Source of the DNA: Rhodospirillales bacterium
GTDB lineage: Bacteria > Pseudomonadota > Alphaproteobacteria > Rhodospirillales > WMHbin7
Direction: 5' to 3'
Length of the DNA stretch: 34,274 nucleotides
NCBI GenBank assembly: GCA_016215555.1
Contig: JACRJC010000030.1
Coordinates: 1 to 34,274, forward strand
Shown: positions 16,095 to 24,685 of the stretch, in pieces
Layout of the letters: each line of letters begins with the position of its first letter
Numbering within the stretch: the stretch's first letter is position 1
The notes under the pieces: generated by a model
Database searches by the model: none
What the model saw: only the letters and a program-made list of their open reading frames with translations
What the model was told of the DNA's origin: nothing
Program-made: the position numbers and the translations under genes

Positions 16095-16664
16095 TTATTT
16101 CTTAACGGGATTGGCCGGTCGGGCGGGGGGCATCCATTTGTGAACGCTGACGGGACGCCCGGTATGCGAGCGCATGACCTTGGGCCTGAGCACTTGGCCG
16201 ATGGGCGGAGCGCCGCCCGGCGCCACCTGCTCGTGCTTCTTGGCGCCATAGAATTCGCGCATCGATTCCAACATGATCGGCGTTCCGACGCCGTTGGCCA
16301 GGGCATCGGTGAAAGGCTGATGGCCCCGGATCTGGCGGGTCAGATAATCGCTCGAATGCTGGCCGAAGCGCCGCCAGATGCTGTCCAGGAAATCGGCCGC
16401 CGCCCCGCTCATCGGCTTGGTCTCGAAATAGGGACGGCCGGGCTCGAAGGCCCGGTAGACGTCGGGCGCCACCGGCCCGGTCTCGAAGGCCACGAACAGA
16501 GTGGGCATGAAATAGCGCCCGTGATTGGCCACGGAATAATAGGCCTGGGACAGGTACAGCAGGCGGTGCATCTTCTGGGGTTGCAGATATTCCCCGTCAT
16601 TGAGGGCCCGGTCGATGAACCAGGCCGCCACGTCGAGCGAGGAATCCACGGCGCAAGTTTGCAT
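16095..16664 (-). CDS. SocA/Panacea-domain (DUF4065-like) protein
   Basis: 189 residues. The N-terminal two thirds matches the Panacea/SocA pattern: DVAAWFIDRALNDGEYLQPQKMHRLLYLSQAYYSVANHGRYF, then a short acidic loop and FETGPVAPDVYRAFEPGRPYF, where the family has W/E-x-GPV-x-x-x-Y. The C-terminus is Pro/Arg/Lys-rich. In Caulobacter SocA is a proteolytic-adaptor antitoxin, and Panacea domains occur as antitoxins of many unrelated toxins. No toxin-sized ORF lies next to it: the neighbours are a repeat and the divergent ydbH gene. It may be an orphan antitoxin or have another adaptor role. AGGG sits 6-7 nt before the ATG. Confidence 0.75.
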   Translation of the reverse strand: MQTCAVDSSLDVAAWFIDRALNDGEYLQPQKMHRLLYLSQAYYSVANHGRYFMPTLFVAFETGPVAPDVYRAFEPGRPYFETKPMSGAAADFLDSIWRRFGQHSSDYLTRQIRGHQPFTDALANGVGTPIMLESMREFYGAKKHEQVAPGGAPPIGQVLRPKVMRSHTGRPVSVHKWMPPARPANPVKK

Positions 16665-16746
16665 GTCTTACCCTAATTTTACCTTATCTTCGCCTTAATC
16701 GGCGCTCATCATGCCCTTCGTCCGGTAAAGGTTTGGTGAATCAAAC

Positions 16747-18288
16747 ATGGATGCAAGCCGCAAACGCCGCTTCTCGCTGATCGCCCTGGCGGGCGCAGGT
16801 TTTCTGCTGGCGCTGCTTTGGGCTTTGCCGGATATCATCGCCCTGAATCTGCCGCAGATTCTGCGCCAGGCCGGTTTCAAGGAAGTGTCGCTGGGCGTCG
16901 TCCGGGCCGGCTGGACCCGGCTTGAGCTCGAGAATGTGGCGCTGGACAAGGCCCTGTCGGCCAAGCGCCTGGCCATCGGCTTCACGCCCTTCGGCCTTTC
17001 CAGTCTGGAAGCCAGAAATTTGGCCATCATCGCCCGGACGGACGGCAAAAGCCTGTCTTTGGGCCCGATCACCCTGCCCCTGGCCGGCGGCGGTTCGGGG
17101 GGCGGCCTGCCCGATATCCGCCTCGACCAGGCCAAATTCAAGCTGGAAACCCCGCTTGGCCAGTTGAACGGCCTGTTGAACACCGAAACCAAGGGAACTT
17201 CGACCCGCCTGCGCCTGGATCTCTCCAGCGACAGCCAGCCGGCTCTGGTGGCGCCCTTGATCCTGACCGGCATCGCCGGCGAAGACGCCGACGGTCTGCA
17301 TTTCGCCGGCAAGCTGAACGATCCCCTGCACCGTTTTCTCATCAAGCTATCGGCCAATCAGGACGCCAAGGCGGGGACGCAAAGCGGCGACATGATCCTG
17401 GAGCGGGTCGAGTTCGAACCGGGCGGCCTGCAACTCGCGGATATTTCGCCCCTGCTGGCCCGGCATCTGAAGAATGTCTCGGGCCCCTTGGAGGGACGGC
17501 TTGCCTTGACCAAGGAGGGCGGCAAAACCATGTCCGAGGCCAGGCTGTCCAGCCCCGGCCTGTCCTTCGAAAGCCACGGCGCCGTGGTGCGCAATCTGAT
17601 GGGGACGCTGTCGCTGGACCGATTGTGGCCGCCGCGCACGCCTGCCCCGCAGAATTTCAGCCTCGGCCTGTTGTCGGTCGGCGTGCCCCTGGGATCGGGT
17701 TCATTCGCCTTCGGACTGGAAGAAGACGGCGGCATCTTCATCAAGCGCGCCGCCCTCAATCTGGCCGACGGCAAGCTGCGCCTGGAGCCGGTGCGCATCG
17801 GCCCCGATCTGACCGGAACGTTGGTTTTCCAGGCCAGCGACGTCGATCTGGCCAAGCTGGCCCCCTGGTTCCAATTGCCGGGCATGACGCTGGGCGGCAC
17901 CGTCGACGGCGCCATTCCCGTCATCCTGGACAAGGATGGGCTGAAGGTCGCCGAGGCCAAGCTGTCGGCCCGGGAAAAGGGTTTCGTGCGCTATCGGCCG
18001 GAAAGCCTGCCGCGCGCATTGCAAGACCAGGGCGAAGCGGTTAGCCTGATGACGGCCGCGCTTAGGAATTTCCAGTATGACAGTCTTGCCCTGGCGCTTG
18101 ACGGCCAAGCCGGCGGCGAGACCACCGTCGCCTTCCACATCAAGGGCCGCAATCCGGATCTGCACGATGGCACACCTTTCGAATTCAACTTCCGGCTTAC
18201 CGGACCCTTGGACAGCCTGGCCCGTCAGGCCTATGGCATCGTCTCGCTGCCCGGACAGTTCGAGGCCAAACATGCCGAGCTGCGCTAA
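16747..18288 (+). CDS. ydbH: YdbH-family AsmA-like intermembrane lipid-transport protein
   Basis: 513 residues, one N-terminal membrane helix (LIALAGAGFLLALLWAL, ~10-28) and a long periplasmic beta-rich region. The C-terminal part (GEAVSLMTAALRNFQYDSLALALDGQAGGETTVAFHIKGRNPDLHDGTPFEFNFRL) matches the YdbH domain. It is shorter than the ~880-residue E. coli YdbH. In E. coli YdbH, TamB and YhdP are partly redundant for phospholipid movement to the outer membrane, and YdbH works with the lipoprotein YnbE. Here the next two genes are the YnbE-like and YdbL-like partners, which supports the call. The reading frame overlaps ynbE by 17 nt. GGTGA lies about 8 nt upstream of the ATG at 16747. It is divergent from the SocA-like gene. 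Confidence 0.85.
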   Translation: MDASRKRRFSLIALAGAGFLLALLWALPDIIALNLPQILRQAGFKEVSLGVVRAGWTRLELENVALDKALSAKRLAIGFTPFGLSSLEARNLAIIARTDGKSLSLGPITLPLAGGGSGGGLPDIRLDQAKFKLETPLGQLNGLLNTETKGTSTRLRLDLSSDSQPALVAPLILTGIAGEDADGLHFAGKLNDPLHRFLIKLSANQDAKAGTQSGDMILERVEFEPGGLQLADISPLLARHLKNVSGPLEGRLALTKEGGKTMSEARLSSPGLSFESHGAVVRNLMGTLSLDRLWPPRTPAPQNFSLGLLSVGVPLGSGSFAFGLEEDGGIFIKRAALNLADGKLRLEPVRIGPDLTGTLVFQASDVDLAKLAPWFQLPGMTLGGTVDGAIPVILDKDGLKVAEAKLSAREKGFVRYRPESLPRALQDQGEAVSLMTAALRNFQYDSLALALDGQAGGETTVAFHIKGRNPDLHDGTPFEFNFRLTGPLDSLARQAYGIVSLPGQFEAKHAELR

Positions 18289-18463
18289 AATTCTGCTGGC
18301 CGGATTCCTGCTGCTGGCCGCCTGCACGCCGACGGTCAAGCTGGAAGCGCCGGACAAGCCGATCGTCATCAATCTCAATGTCAAGATCGAGCAGGAAGTG
18401 CGCCTGCATGTCGAACGCGACGTCGAAGACCTGATGAAGAACAAGAAGGAATTGTTCGAATGA
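18272..18463 (+). CDS. ynbE: YnbE-like outer-membrane lipoprotein
   Basis: 63 residues. Lipobox LLAAC with Cys18 is followed by a short mature peptide, TPTVKLEAPDKPIVINLNVKIEQEVRLHVERDVEDLM. The IVINLNVKIEQEV strand is the conserved YnbE core that in E. coli augments the YdbH beta-sheet to bridge the envelope. The ATG lies inside ydbH (17-nt overlap) and the stop overlaps the ydbL ATG (ATGA, 4 nt), so the three are translationally coupled. Its order and overlap with ydbH make the assignment stronger than the short sequence alone. Confidence 0.85.
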   Translation: MPSCAKILLAGFLLLAACTPTVKLEAPDKPIVINLNVKIEQEVRLHVERDVEDLMKNKKELFE

Positions 18464-18780
18464 CCTTGCGGGCGATGCTTCTGCTGACCTTTTCGCTTCT
18501 GTCCTGGCCGGTCCTGGCCGGTCCCCTGGAAGAAGCCAAGCGCCAGGGCCAGGTCGGCGAACGCGCCGACGGCTATCTGGGCGCCCCTCCGGGCAGCGGC
18601 GGCCAGGGCGCCCTGATCGGCGACGTCAACGCCAAGCGCCGCCAGGCCTATGGCGACATCGCCGGGCGCAACGGCACCAACGCCGACGCCGTGGGCGTCA
18701 TCACCGGCCAGCGCCTGATCGAACAATCCCCGCCCGGCAGTTGGGTCATGGATTCCAACGGCGTCTGGCGCAGGAAATAG
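18460..18780 (+). CDS. ydbL: YdbL-like (DUF1318) periplasmic protein
   Basis: 106 residues. The signal peptide ends near VLAGP (residue ~21). The mature part, LEEAKRQGQVGERADGYLGAP... DVNAKRRQAYGDIAGRNGTNADAVGVITGQRLIEQSPPGSWVMDSNGVW, has the DUF1318 features (VNAKRRxxYxxIAxxNG, and a terminal W). In E. coli YdbL is thought to modulate YdbH-YnbE bridge assembly. It overlaps ynbE by 4 nt and completes the ydbH-ynbE-ydbL set. The downstream gene starts 27 nt after its stop. Confidence 0.85.
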   Translation: MTLRAMLLLTFSLLSWPVLAGPLEEAKRQGQVGERADGYLGAPPGSGGQGALIGDVNAKRRQAYGDIAGRNGTNADAVGVITGQRLIEQSPPGSWVMDSNGVWRRK

Positions 18781-18807
18781 CCCCGCCATGACAGGAAACC
18801 GGGGCGC

Positions 18808-20430
18808 ATGATTTTCTCAGAATTCGACCTTGACGACGCCGAAGGCGTGCTGCTGGCCCACTCGCTGCGCCTGGAAGGGCGCAAGCTGGCCAAGGGCAAG
18901 AAGCTGACGGTCGATGATCTGGCGCTTCTGGCCGCTTCGGGACTTCGCAAGATTACCGGCGCCAAATTGGAAGAGGGCGATGTCGGCGAGCATGACGCCG
19001 CCCTGGCTCTGGCCGACCGGCTGATGGGCGTCAATCTGGAATGCGGCCCGGCCCTGACGGGACGCTGCAATCTGATCGCCGTTCAGGCCGGGCTTGCCGT
19101 CATCGACGCCGAAAAACTGTCGCGCCTCAACCGCGTCGATGAGGCCGTGACCGTGGCCAGCCTCTCGCCTTTCGAAGTCGTCGAGGCCGGACAGATCGTC
19201 GCCACCGTCAAGATCATCCCCTTCGCCATTCAAAAATCGGTGCTGGACACCTGTCTGGCGGTCGGCAATCCCTCGATCATCCGCGTCCTGCCCTTCCTGC
19301 CGATGCGGGCCGGCGTCATCGCCACCCAACTGCCGGGCCTGCCCGAAGCCGTGGTCCGCTCGACCTTCGAGGTCTCGCGCCTGCGCATCGAGGCTTTGGG
19401 CGGACAGGTGGCCGATGAAATCCAAGTCCCCCACGAAGTCGGCGCCCTGTCGCGGGCTATCAGGAAGATGGCCGAGTCCGATCTCGATCTGCTGTTGATT
19501 TCCGGCGCCTCGGCGACGCTGGACCGTCGCGACGTCGTCCCCTCGGCCCTCATCCACGCCGGCGGCGCCATCGACCATTTCGGCATGCCGGTCGATCCCG
19601 GCAATCTTCTGCTGCTGGGACGATTGGGCAAACTGCCGGTCATCGACATGCCGGGCTGCGGCCGCTCGGCCCGCCTGAACGGGCTTGACCTGCTGCTAAG
19701 GCGCTTCTTCGCTGGCGTTCCGGTTACCGCCGACGACGTGATGAATATGGGTGCGGGCGGCCTTTTGAAGGATCTCGGCTGCCGCCCCATGCCCAGGCGC
19801 GTCGAAGACGCCTTCGCCCCCGCCCCGCGCACGCCCCGCGTCGCCGCCATCGTGCTGGCCGCCGGCCGCTCGTTGCGCATGAAGGGATCGAACAAGTTGC
19901 TGGCCAGGCTGGAGGGCGAAGCAATGGTCCGGCGCGTCGTCAAATCGGCGCAAGCGTCGAAGGCGCAGCATGTGGTGGTGGTGACCGGCCATCAGGAAGA
20001 CGAGGTCCGCGCCGTCCTTCAGGATCTGGGCGTTTCCCTGGTCTCCAATCCGCGCTTTGCCGAGGGCCTGTCCACATCGCTGAAGGCCGGCCTGCACGCG
20101 CTGCCCAGGGATATCGACGCCGCCCTGATCCTGCTGGGCGACATGCCGCTGGTCACGCCCTGGCAGATCGACCGGCTGATCGGCGCCTTCGATCCTGAGG
20201 AAGGCCGCGCAATCATTGTGCCGACGCTGAAGGGCAAGCGCGGCAATCCCATTTTGTGGGCCAAGCGCTTCTTTGCGCAGATGCTGGGCGTCGAGGGCGA
20301 TGTGGGGGCGCGCCATCTGGTCGGCGAAAACATGAATCAGGTCTTCGAAGTCGAGATGGATGACGAGGCGGTGCTGACCGACATCGACAAGCCGGAAGAT
20401 TTAGGGGCTATCGTTCCATCGCCTCGATAG
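18808..20430 (+). CDS. molybdopterin-binding domain / MobA-like nucleotidyltransferase fusion
   Basis: 540 residues, two domains. The N-terminal ~330 residues resemble a MoeA/MoaB-like molybdopterin-binding protein (LLAHSLRLEGRKLAKGKKLTVDDL; DLLLISGASATLDRRDVVP; GMPVDPGNLLLLG; IDMPGCGRSARLNGLDLLLRR). The C-terminal part (about 344-540) is a MobA/MocA-like NTP transferase with LAAGRSLRMKGSNKLL (350-365), LILLGDMPLV with the metal-binding Asp, and a GNP motif (RGNPILWA). The family likely attaches CMP to molybdopterin for enzymes of the xanthine-dehydrogenase type. No such enzyme is nearby. It follows ydbL after 27 nt and may be cotranscribed. Confidence 0.85.
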   Translation: MIFSEFDLDDAEGVLLAHSLRLEGRKLAKGKKLTVDDLALLAASGLRKITGAKLEEGDVGEHDAALALADRLMGVNLECGPALTGRCNLIAVQAGLAVIDAEKLSRLNRVDEAVTVASLSPFEVVEAGQIVATVKIIPFAIQKSVLDTCLAVGNPSIIRVLPFLPMRAGVIATQLPGLPEAVVRSTFEVSRLRIEALGGQVADEIQVPHEVGALSRAIRKMAESDLDLLLISGASATLDRRDVVPSALIHAGGAIDHFGMPVDPGNLLLLGRLGKLPVIDMPGCGRSARLNGLDLLLRRFFAGVPVTADDVMNMGAGGLLKDLGCRPMPRRVEDAFAPAPRTPRVAAIVLAAGRSLRMKGSNKLLARLEGEAMVRRVVKSAQASKAQHVVVVTGHQEDEVRAVLQDLGVSLVSNPRFAEGLSTSLKAGLHALPRDIDAALILLGDMPLVTPWQIDRLIGAFDPEEGRAIIVPTLKGKRGNPILWAKRFFAQMLGVEGDVGARHLVGENMNQVFEVEMDDEAVLTDIDKPEDLGAIVPSPR

Positions 20431-20846
20431 AAAGACCAACCCGTCATGCCCGGCCTTGAGCCACGGCTGTCCGGTTTAATTATGCCGTTGTTTTCTTCGC
20501 CTCATGCCTTCCGGAGCGAAGCGTCTCGAAGGATGCGGCGAAGAACCGGAAAATGTGGAGATCCTGCGCTTCGAGATAGCTGCTTCGCGGCTTCCTCATC
20601 CTTCGAGACGGGCCTTCGGCCCTCCTCAGGATGAGGTGCATACTTCAGGTCCAAAGAATTATCGGCCCGTCATGCACCGCGATTCTAAAGAGAATTTCTC
20701 ACATCGCTAAATTTAAATCGGACAGAAGTGGGCTTGAGCCAGGCATCCACGCCTTCCAAGAATGACCTTCTGAATACATGGATGGCTGGGGCGTGTAGTT
20801 TACCGCCGGGCTGGCCGTGACGATAAAAATCACTTCAAAGAGATCG
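20431..20846. other. gene-free region with decayed palindromic repeats
   Basis: About 416 bp between the molybdopterin-related gene and a small minus-strand gene. It holds repeat copy B (20500-20636), a degraded GTCATGCCCGG..TTGAGCC-type repeat (20442-20466), and a second piece GGGCTTGAGCCAGGCATCCACG near 20730. The rest shows no convincing ORF or RNA. Confidence 0.6.
20500..20636. repeat. alphaproteobacterial palindromic repeat, copy B (partly degraded)
   Basis: The right-hand module (20594-20636, CCTCATCCTTCGAGACGGGCC ... CTCAGGATGAGG) is intact and matches the module at 34174-34274. The left-hand module (CCTCATGCC... CGTCTCGAAGGATG) has mismatches. Between them lies an extra GCTTCGAGATAGCTGCTTCGCGG stem, so this copy is a longer and more decayed version. 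Confidence 0.75.
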
Positions 20847-21269
20847 TTAGGAATAACGGTATCTCTCCTCGGGCTCGCCTGCGATGGTGCGTTTGGCGAA
20901 ATCATAGGTGCCGGCGCCGCGGCTGGAAGCGTTCGGTCCCAGATTGCGCATAGAGCCGGACGATGACGACGCATCGCTTCGTTCCTGCGCGAAATAGGCC
21001 ATCGGCGCCAGGCCGATGCTGCCAAAGCTGGGCAGTTGCTTGGCCGTGTTCTGCGCCGCCGCCGTCGCCGCCTTGGGCAGATTGCCGAATCCCTCGAAGC
21101 CATCGGGGGTCGAGGCATCGGCCCGGGGGCCGGCCAGTTGCGAGCCGTTCAATGCATCGATCTGCGTGCCCAGCGAGGTGACGGCATCGCGCACCGCCCC
21201 CGGGGCTCTGGCCACGCTGGCCAGGCCATAACCGACGCTGTCCGTGCTTCTGACGGTCGGGACCGCCAT
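20847..21269 (-). CDS. hypothetical protein, low complexity
   Basis: 140 residues with no signal peptide, no membrane helix and no motif I recognise. It is rich in Ala, Gly and Ser, with a Ser run (DASSSSGSM) and an acidic-basic C-terminus (GEPEERYRYS). Composition suggests a largely disordered or loosely helical protein. A GAGAAGG ribosome site lies 6-7 nt before the ATG, and codon use looks like its neighbours, so I believe it is expressed. It is isolated: repeats lie downstream and an AT-rich spacer of ~98 bp upstream. Confidence 0.55.
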   Translation of the reverse strand: MAVPTVRSTDSVGYGLASVARAPGAVRDAVTSLGTQIDALNGSQLAGPRADASTPDGFEGFGNLPKAATAAAQNTAKQLPSFGSIGLAPMAYFAQERSDASSSSGSMRNLGPNASSRGAGTYDFAKRTIAGEPEERYRYS

Positions 21270-21367
21270 GGTTTTCGCCTTCTCTAAAGATCAGGGAAAA
21301 TTATAGTCGAAAAGTTAAAAAAATTCAAGGATTCGCCAAGAATTGACAAATATTGACGCTGGTCCGA

Positions 21368-22177
21368 CTAAGGTCTTCCTAAGACTTCTCGAATGAAATC
21401 AAGCGTCGCCGCCCGCCCGCCTTGATCGAAAGACTCCATATGGCCGCCGCCGGGGAAAAAGAGCCCCCTGGCCTTGGGCCCCGCCGCCGCCAGCAGGGCG
21501 CGGCCATGAGCGACCGGCACCGTGCGGTCACTCTCGCAATGCAAGATCAGGATCGGCGCCTGGACCTGGGCGATGCGCGACAGATTGTCGAACCGGTCCT
21601 TCACCAGCCAGCGCGCCGGCAGATAGGGGTAATGGGACTGGGCCGCCTCGGCCACCGACAGAAAAGGCGCTTCCAGAACGATCCCGGCGAAGCGGTTTTC
21701 CGAGGCCAGCATGACGGCGACGCCCGAGCCCAGCGATTCCCCATGCAGGACGACGCGCTCTAAACCGACGCCCTTCTTTTTCAGAAAAGCCAGCGCCGCC
21801 CGCCCGTCGGCGAAAAGTCCCTCCTCGCTGGGAAGGCCCAGGCTTTTGCCATAGCCTCGCCAGTCGATGGCCAGAACGCCGTGGCCCGCCTGCAGATAAT
21901 CTTGAAACTTGGCGGCCGGCAGCGCCAGATTGCCGGCATTGCCGTGCAGAAACAGCACGACGGCGCCATTGTCCTTGGGCGGCGCGTACCAGGCGTTCAG
22001 GCGCACGCCGTCTTCGGCGGTCAACCACACTTCGTCCATGCCGGCAGGCAGGGGCGGCGATGCGCGGTCGGGATGGTAAAGCAGATTGCGCTGGTTGACA
22101 TACATCGCCGCCAGCACCGCCACATAGAGAGCGGCGCCAGTGGCTAGGAAGGATAGGACCAGACTCCGCAACGTCAC
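21368..22177 (-). CDS. alpha/beta hydrolase, membrane-anchored (YqkD/BEM46-like)
   Basis: 269 residues. An N-terminal hydrophobic segment ([22 protein letters not shown]) is a probable anchor. The hydrolase fold follows: LFLHGNAGN (oxyanion), [15 protein letters not shown] with the nucleophile Ser, CESDRTVP with the acid, and GGGHMES with the catalytic His. It looks active, probably a serine hydrolase of lipid or ester substrates. The start is GTG at 22177, overlapping the trpB2 stop by 4 nt (GTGA), so it is translationally coupled to trpB2. No natural substrate can be named. Confidence 0.88.
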   Translation of the reverse strand: MTLRSLVLSFLATGAALYVAVLAAMYVNQRNLLYHPDRASPPLPAGMDEVWLTAEDGVRLNAWYAPPKDNGAVVLFLHGNAGNLALPAAKFQDYLQAGHGVLAIDWRGYGKSLGLPSEEGLFADGRAALAFLKKKGVGLERVVLHGESLGSGVAVMLASENRFAGIVLEAPFLSVAEAAQSHYPYLPARWLVKDRFDNLSRIAQVQAPILILHCESDRTVPVAHGRALLAAAGPKARGLFFPGGGHMESFDQGGRAATLDFIREVLGRP

Positions 22178-23535
22178 GACAGGCTGGGCAATTCGCCCAA
22201 CGCCCGCTGCAGTTCCGCCTCGTCATGGGGCTGATCGACCAGCTTGCCCGCGAAATAGTCGCTATAGGCCTGCATGTCAAAATGCCCGTGCCCGGAAAGG
22301 CCCAGCAGAATGACCGGCGAGGTGCCCGCCCCCCTGGCCTTCAGCGCGTGATGGATGGCGCTTTTCACCGCATGGGTGCTTTCCGGGGCCGGCACGATGC
22401 CCTCGGCGCGGGCGAAGGCGATGCCGGCGGCGAAGCACTCGGTCTGCTGCCAGGATTCGGCCTCGATCAGCCCCAGTTCCTTCAGATGGCTGACCATCGG
22501 CGCCATGCCGTGATAGCGCAGGCCGCCGGCATGGAAACCGGGCGGGATGAAGGTCGAGCCCAGCGTGTGCATCTTGACCAGCGGCGTCAGATGCGCGGTA
22601 TCGCCGAAATCATAGGCGTAATGACCGCGCGTCAGGGTCGGGCAGGATGCCGGCTCGACGGCGATCACGCGCGGCTTCTTGGCGCCGCGCAGCCCATGCC
22701 CGATGAAGGGGAAGGCCAGCCCCGCGAAGTTGGAACCGCCGCCGGCGCAGGCGATGACGAAATCGGGATAATCGTCGGCCATGTCCATCTGGGCCATGGC
22801 TTCGATGCCGATCACCGTCTGATGGGTCAGCACATGATTGAGCACGCTGCCCAGCGCATATTTGGTGTCGTCGCGCTTGGCCGCCACCTCGACCGCCTCG
22901 GAAATGGCGATGCCCAGGCTGCCCGTGCTGTCGGGATGCGCCCTTAGGATGGCGCGCCCGGCTTCGGTTTCCTCGCTGGGACTGGCGACGCAGCGCGCCC
23001 CATAGGTTTCCATCAGGGCCCGGCGATAGGGCTTTTGCTGATAGCTGACCTTGACCATGAAGACTTCGACGGTCAGGCCGAACAGCGAACCCGCGAAAGC
23101 CAGCGAACTGCCCCATTGCCCGGCCCCGGTCTCGGTCGAGAGGCGCTTGACCCCGGCTTGCTGGTTGTAGAAGGCCTGGGGCACGGCGGTGTTGGGCTTG
23201 TGGCTGCCCGCTGGGCTGACGCCTTCGTACTTATAGTAAATCTTGGCCGAGGTGCCGAGCGCCGCTTCCAGCCTGCGGGCCCGGTACAAGGGCGCCGGTC
23301 GCCACTGGCGATAGATGTCGCGCACGGGGGTGGGGATTTCGATGTCGCGTTCCTGGCTGACTTCCTGAAGGATGATCTCCATCGGAAACAGGGGCTCGAG
23401 ATCGGAAGGCCCGAGCGGCTGGCCGGTGCCAGGATGCAGGGGCGGCGGCAAAGGGACCGGCAGATCGGCGGCGATATTGTACCAGTGGGTGGGAATCTTG
23501 CTTTCGTCGAGCTGATATTTGACGGTCCCGGTCAT
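22174..23535 (-). CDS. trpB: tryptophan synthase beta chain, TrpB2 type
   Basis: 453 residues, longer than standard TrpB and with the TrpB2 N-terminus ([38 protein letters not shown]). The PLP lysine is Lys113 in [17 protein letters not shown] and the phosphate-loop [10 protein letters not shown] are present. TrpB2 proteins make tryptophan from indole and serine or act as standalone serine/indole enzymes; they generally do not pair with TrpA. Here no trpA, trpF or other tryptophan gene is nearby. The gene is translationally coupled to an alpha/beta hydrolase. GGAGC lies upstream of the ATG. Confidence 0.93.
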   Translation of the reverse strand: MTGTVKYQLDESKIPTHWYNIAADLPVPLPPPLHPGTGQPLGPSDLEPLFPMEIILQEVSQERDIEIPTPVRDIYRQWRPAPLYRARRLEAALGTSAKIYYKYEGVSPAGSHKPNTAVPQAFYNQQAGVKRLSTETGAGQWGSSLAFAGSLFGLTVEVFMVKVSYQQKPYRRALMETYGARCVASPSEETEAGRAILRAHPDSTGSLGIAISEAVEVAAKRDDTKYALGSVLNHVLTHQTVIGIEAMAQMDMADDYPDFVIACAGGGSNFAGLAFPFIGHGLRGAKKPRVIAVEPASCPTLTRGHYAYDFGDTAHLTPLVKMHTLGSTFIPPGFHAGGLRYHGMAPMVSHLKELGLIEAESWQQTECFAAGIAFARAEGIVPAPESTHAVKSAIHHALKARGAGTSPVILLGLSGHGHFDMQAYSDYFAGKLVDQPHDEAELQRALGELPSLS

Positions 23536-23670
23536 GGCGCGCTCCGGATGGGGTTTTATCGACGCAAGGTTAGCAGAGCTTCAAGAGAAGGCAAAGCCGC
23601 AGCTTGGCACGCCACCCGCTTTCAATTACCCTGGCGACAACCAAAAACCGCGCACCAAAAGGACCGGTCC

Positions 23671-24672
23671 ATGCCCTATAAAAGGCTTACGCTTAGCCAC
23701 AATCTGCTCGAGGAACAGCGCCGTCTGGGCCGTTCCGGCACCTTCACCTCGCTGATGACCGACATCATCACCGCCTGCAAGATGGTCTCGCGCGAAGTCA
23801 ATCGCGGCGCCCTGGTCGGCAATCTGGGCCTGGCCGGAGCAGAAAACGTGCAGGGCGAGGAGCAGAAAAAGCTGGATGTGCTGGCCAACGACATTTTCCT
23901 GCACATGAATTCGCTGGGCGGCAATTACGCTGCCATGGCCTCGGAAGAACTGGAAGACGTCTTCGCCGTCACCGGCCAGGCCTCGGGGCGCTATCTGCTG
24001 CTCTTCGATCCCCTGGACGGCTCGTCCAACATCGACATCAACGTCTCGGTGGGCTCGATCTTCTCGATTCTGCGCCTGCCCGAGGGCGCCAATCCCAACG
24101 ACGCCGACACCTTCTTGCAGCCGGGCACGCAGCAGGTGGCGGCGGGCTATGCGCTCTACGGTCCCTCGACCATGCTGGTGCTGACCACCGGCGACGGCGT
24201 GCACGGCTATACGCTGGATCGCGGCGTCGGCATGTTCTTCCTGACCCATCCCGACATGACCATCCCCGCCGACACCAAGGAATTCGCCGTCAACGCTTCG
24301 CGCCAGCGTTTTTGGGAACCGCCGGTCAAGCGCTATGTCGATGAATGCCTGGCCGGAAAGGAAGGACCGCGCGGCGTCAATTTCAACATGCGCTGGGTGG
24401 CCTCGATGGTGGCCGAGGTGCATCGCATCCTGGTCCGGGGCGGCGTGTTCCTCTACCCCATGGATTCCGAGAACGCCAAGAGCGGCGGCAAGCTGCGCTT
24501 AATGTACGAGGCCAATCCCATGGCCTTCATCGTCGAGCAGGCGGGTGGCCTGGCCAGCACCGGCAAGGGACGCATCATGGAGATGAAGCCAAAGGGCCTG
24601 CACCAGCGCGTTCCCGTGATCCTGGGCTCGAAGAACGAGGTCGAACGGATTGTGGACTATCACAAAGGGTAA
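23671..24672 (+). CDS. fbp: fructose-1,6-bisphosphatase, class I
   Basis: 333 residues, normal for class I FBPase. Features are SEELED (91-96) with a metal-binding Glu, [11 protein letters not shown] (112-122) with the catalytic Asp residues, and [32 protein letters not shown] near the C-terminus. It hydrolyses fructose 1,6-bisphosphate to fructose 6-phosphate in gluconeogenesis, or in the Calvin cycle if present. No Calvin-cycle genes are visible, so gluconeogenesis from organic acids fits best. The frame is open further upstream, but ATG at 23671 has AAAAGGA before it and starts the conserved family sequence. It converges on the TetR gene. Confidence 0.95.
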   Translation: MPYKRLTLSHNLLEEQRRLGRSGTFTSLMTDIITACKMVSREVNRGALVGNLGLAGAENVQGEEQKKLDVLANDIFLHMNSLGGNYAAMASEELEDVFAVTGQASGRYLLLFDPLDGSSNIDINVSVGSIFSILRLPEGANPNDADTFLQPGTQQVAAGYALYGPSTMLVLTTGDGVHGYTLDRGVGMFFLTHPDMTIPADTKEFAVNASRQRFWEPPVKRYVDECLAGKEGPRGVNFNMRWVASMVAEVHRILVRGGVFLYPMDSENAKSGGKLRLMYEANPMAFIVEQAGGLASTGKGRIMEMKPKGLHQRVPVILGSKNEVERIVDYHKG

Positions 24673-24685
24673 GCGAAGGCTCAAG

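Noticed and set aside
23035..23670. N-terminal extension of the FBPase frame across the trpB2 gene end
   Set aside because: FBPase homology begins at the ATG at 23671 with its own ribosome site; the upstream part is antisense to trpB2.
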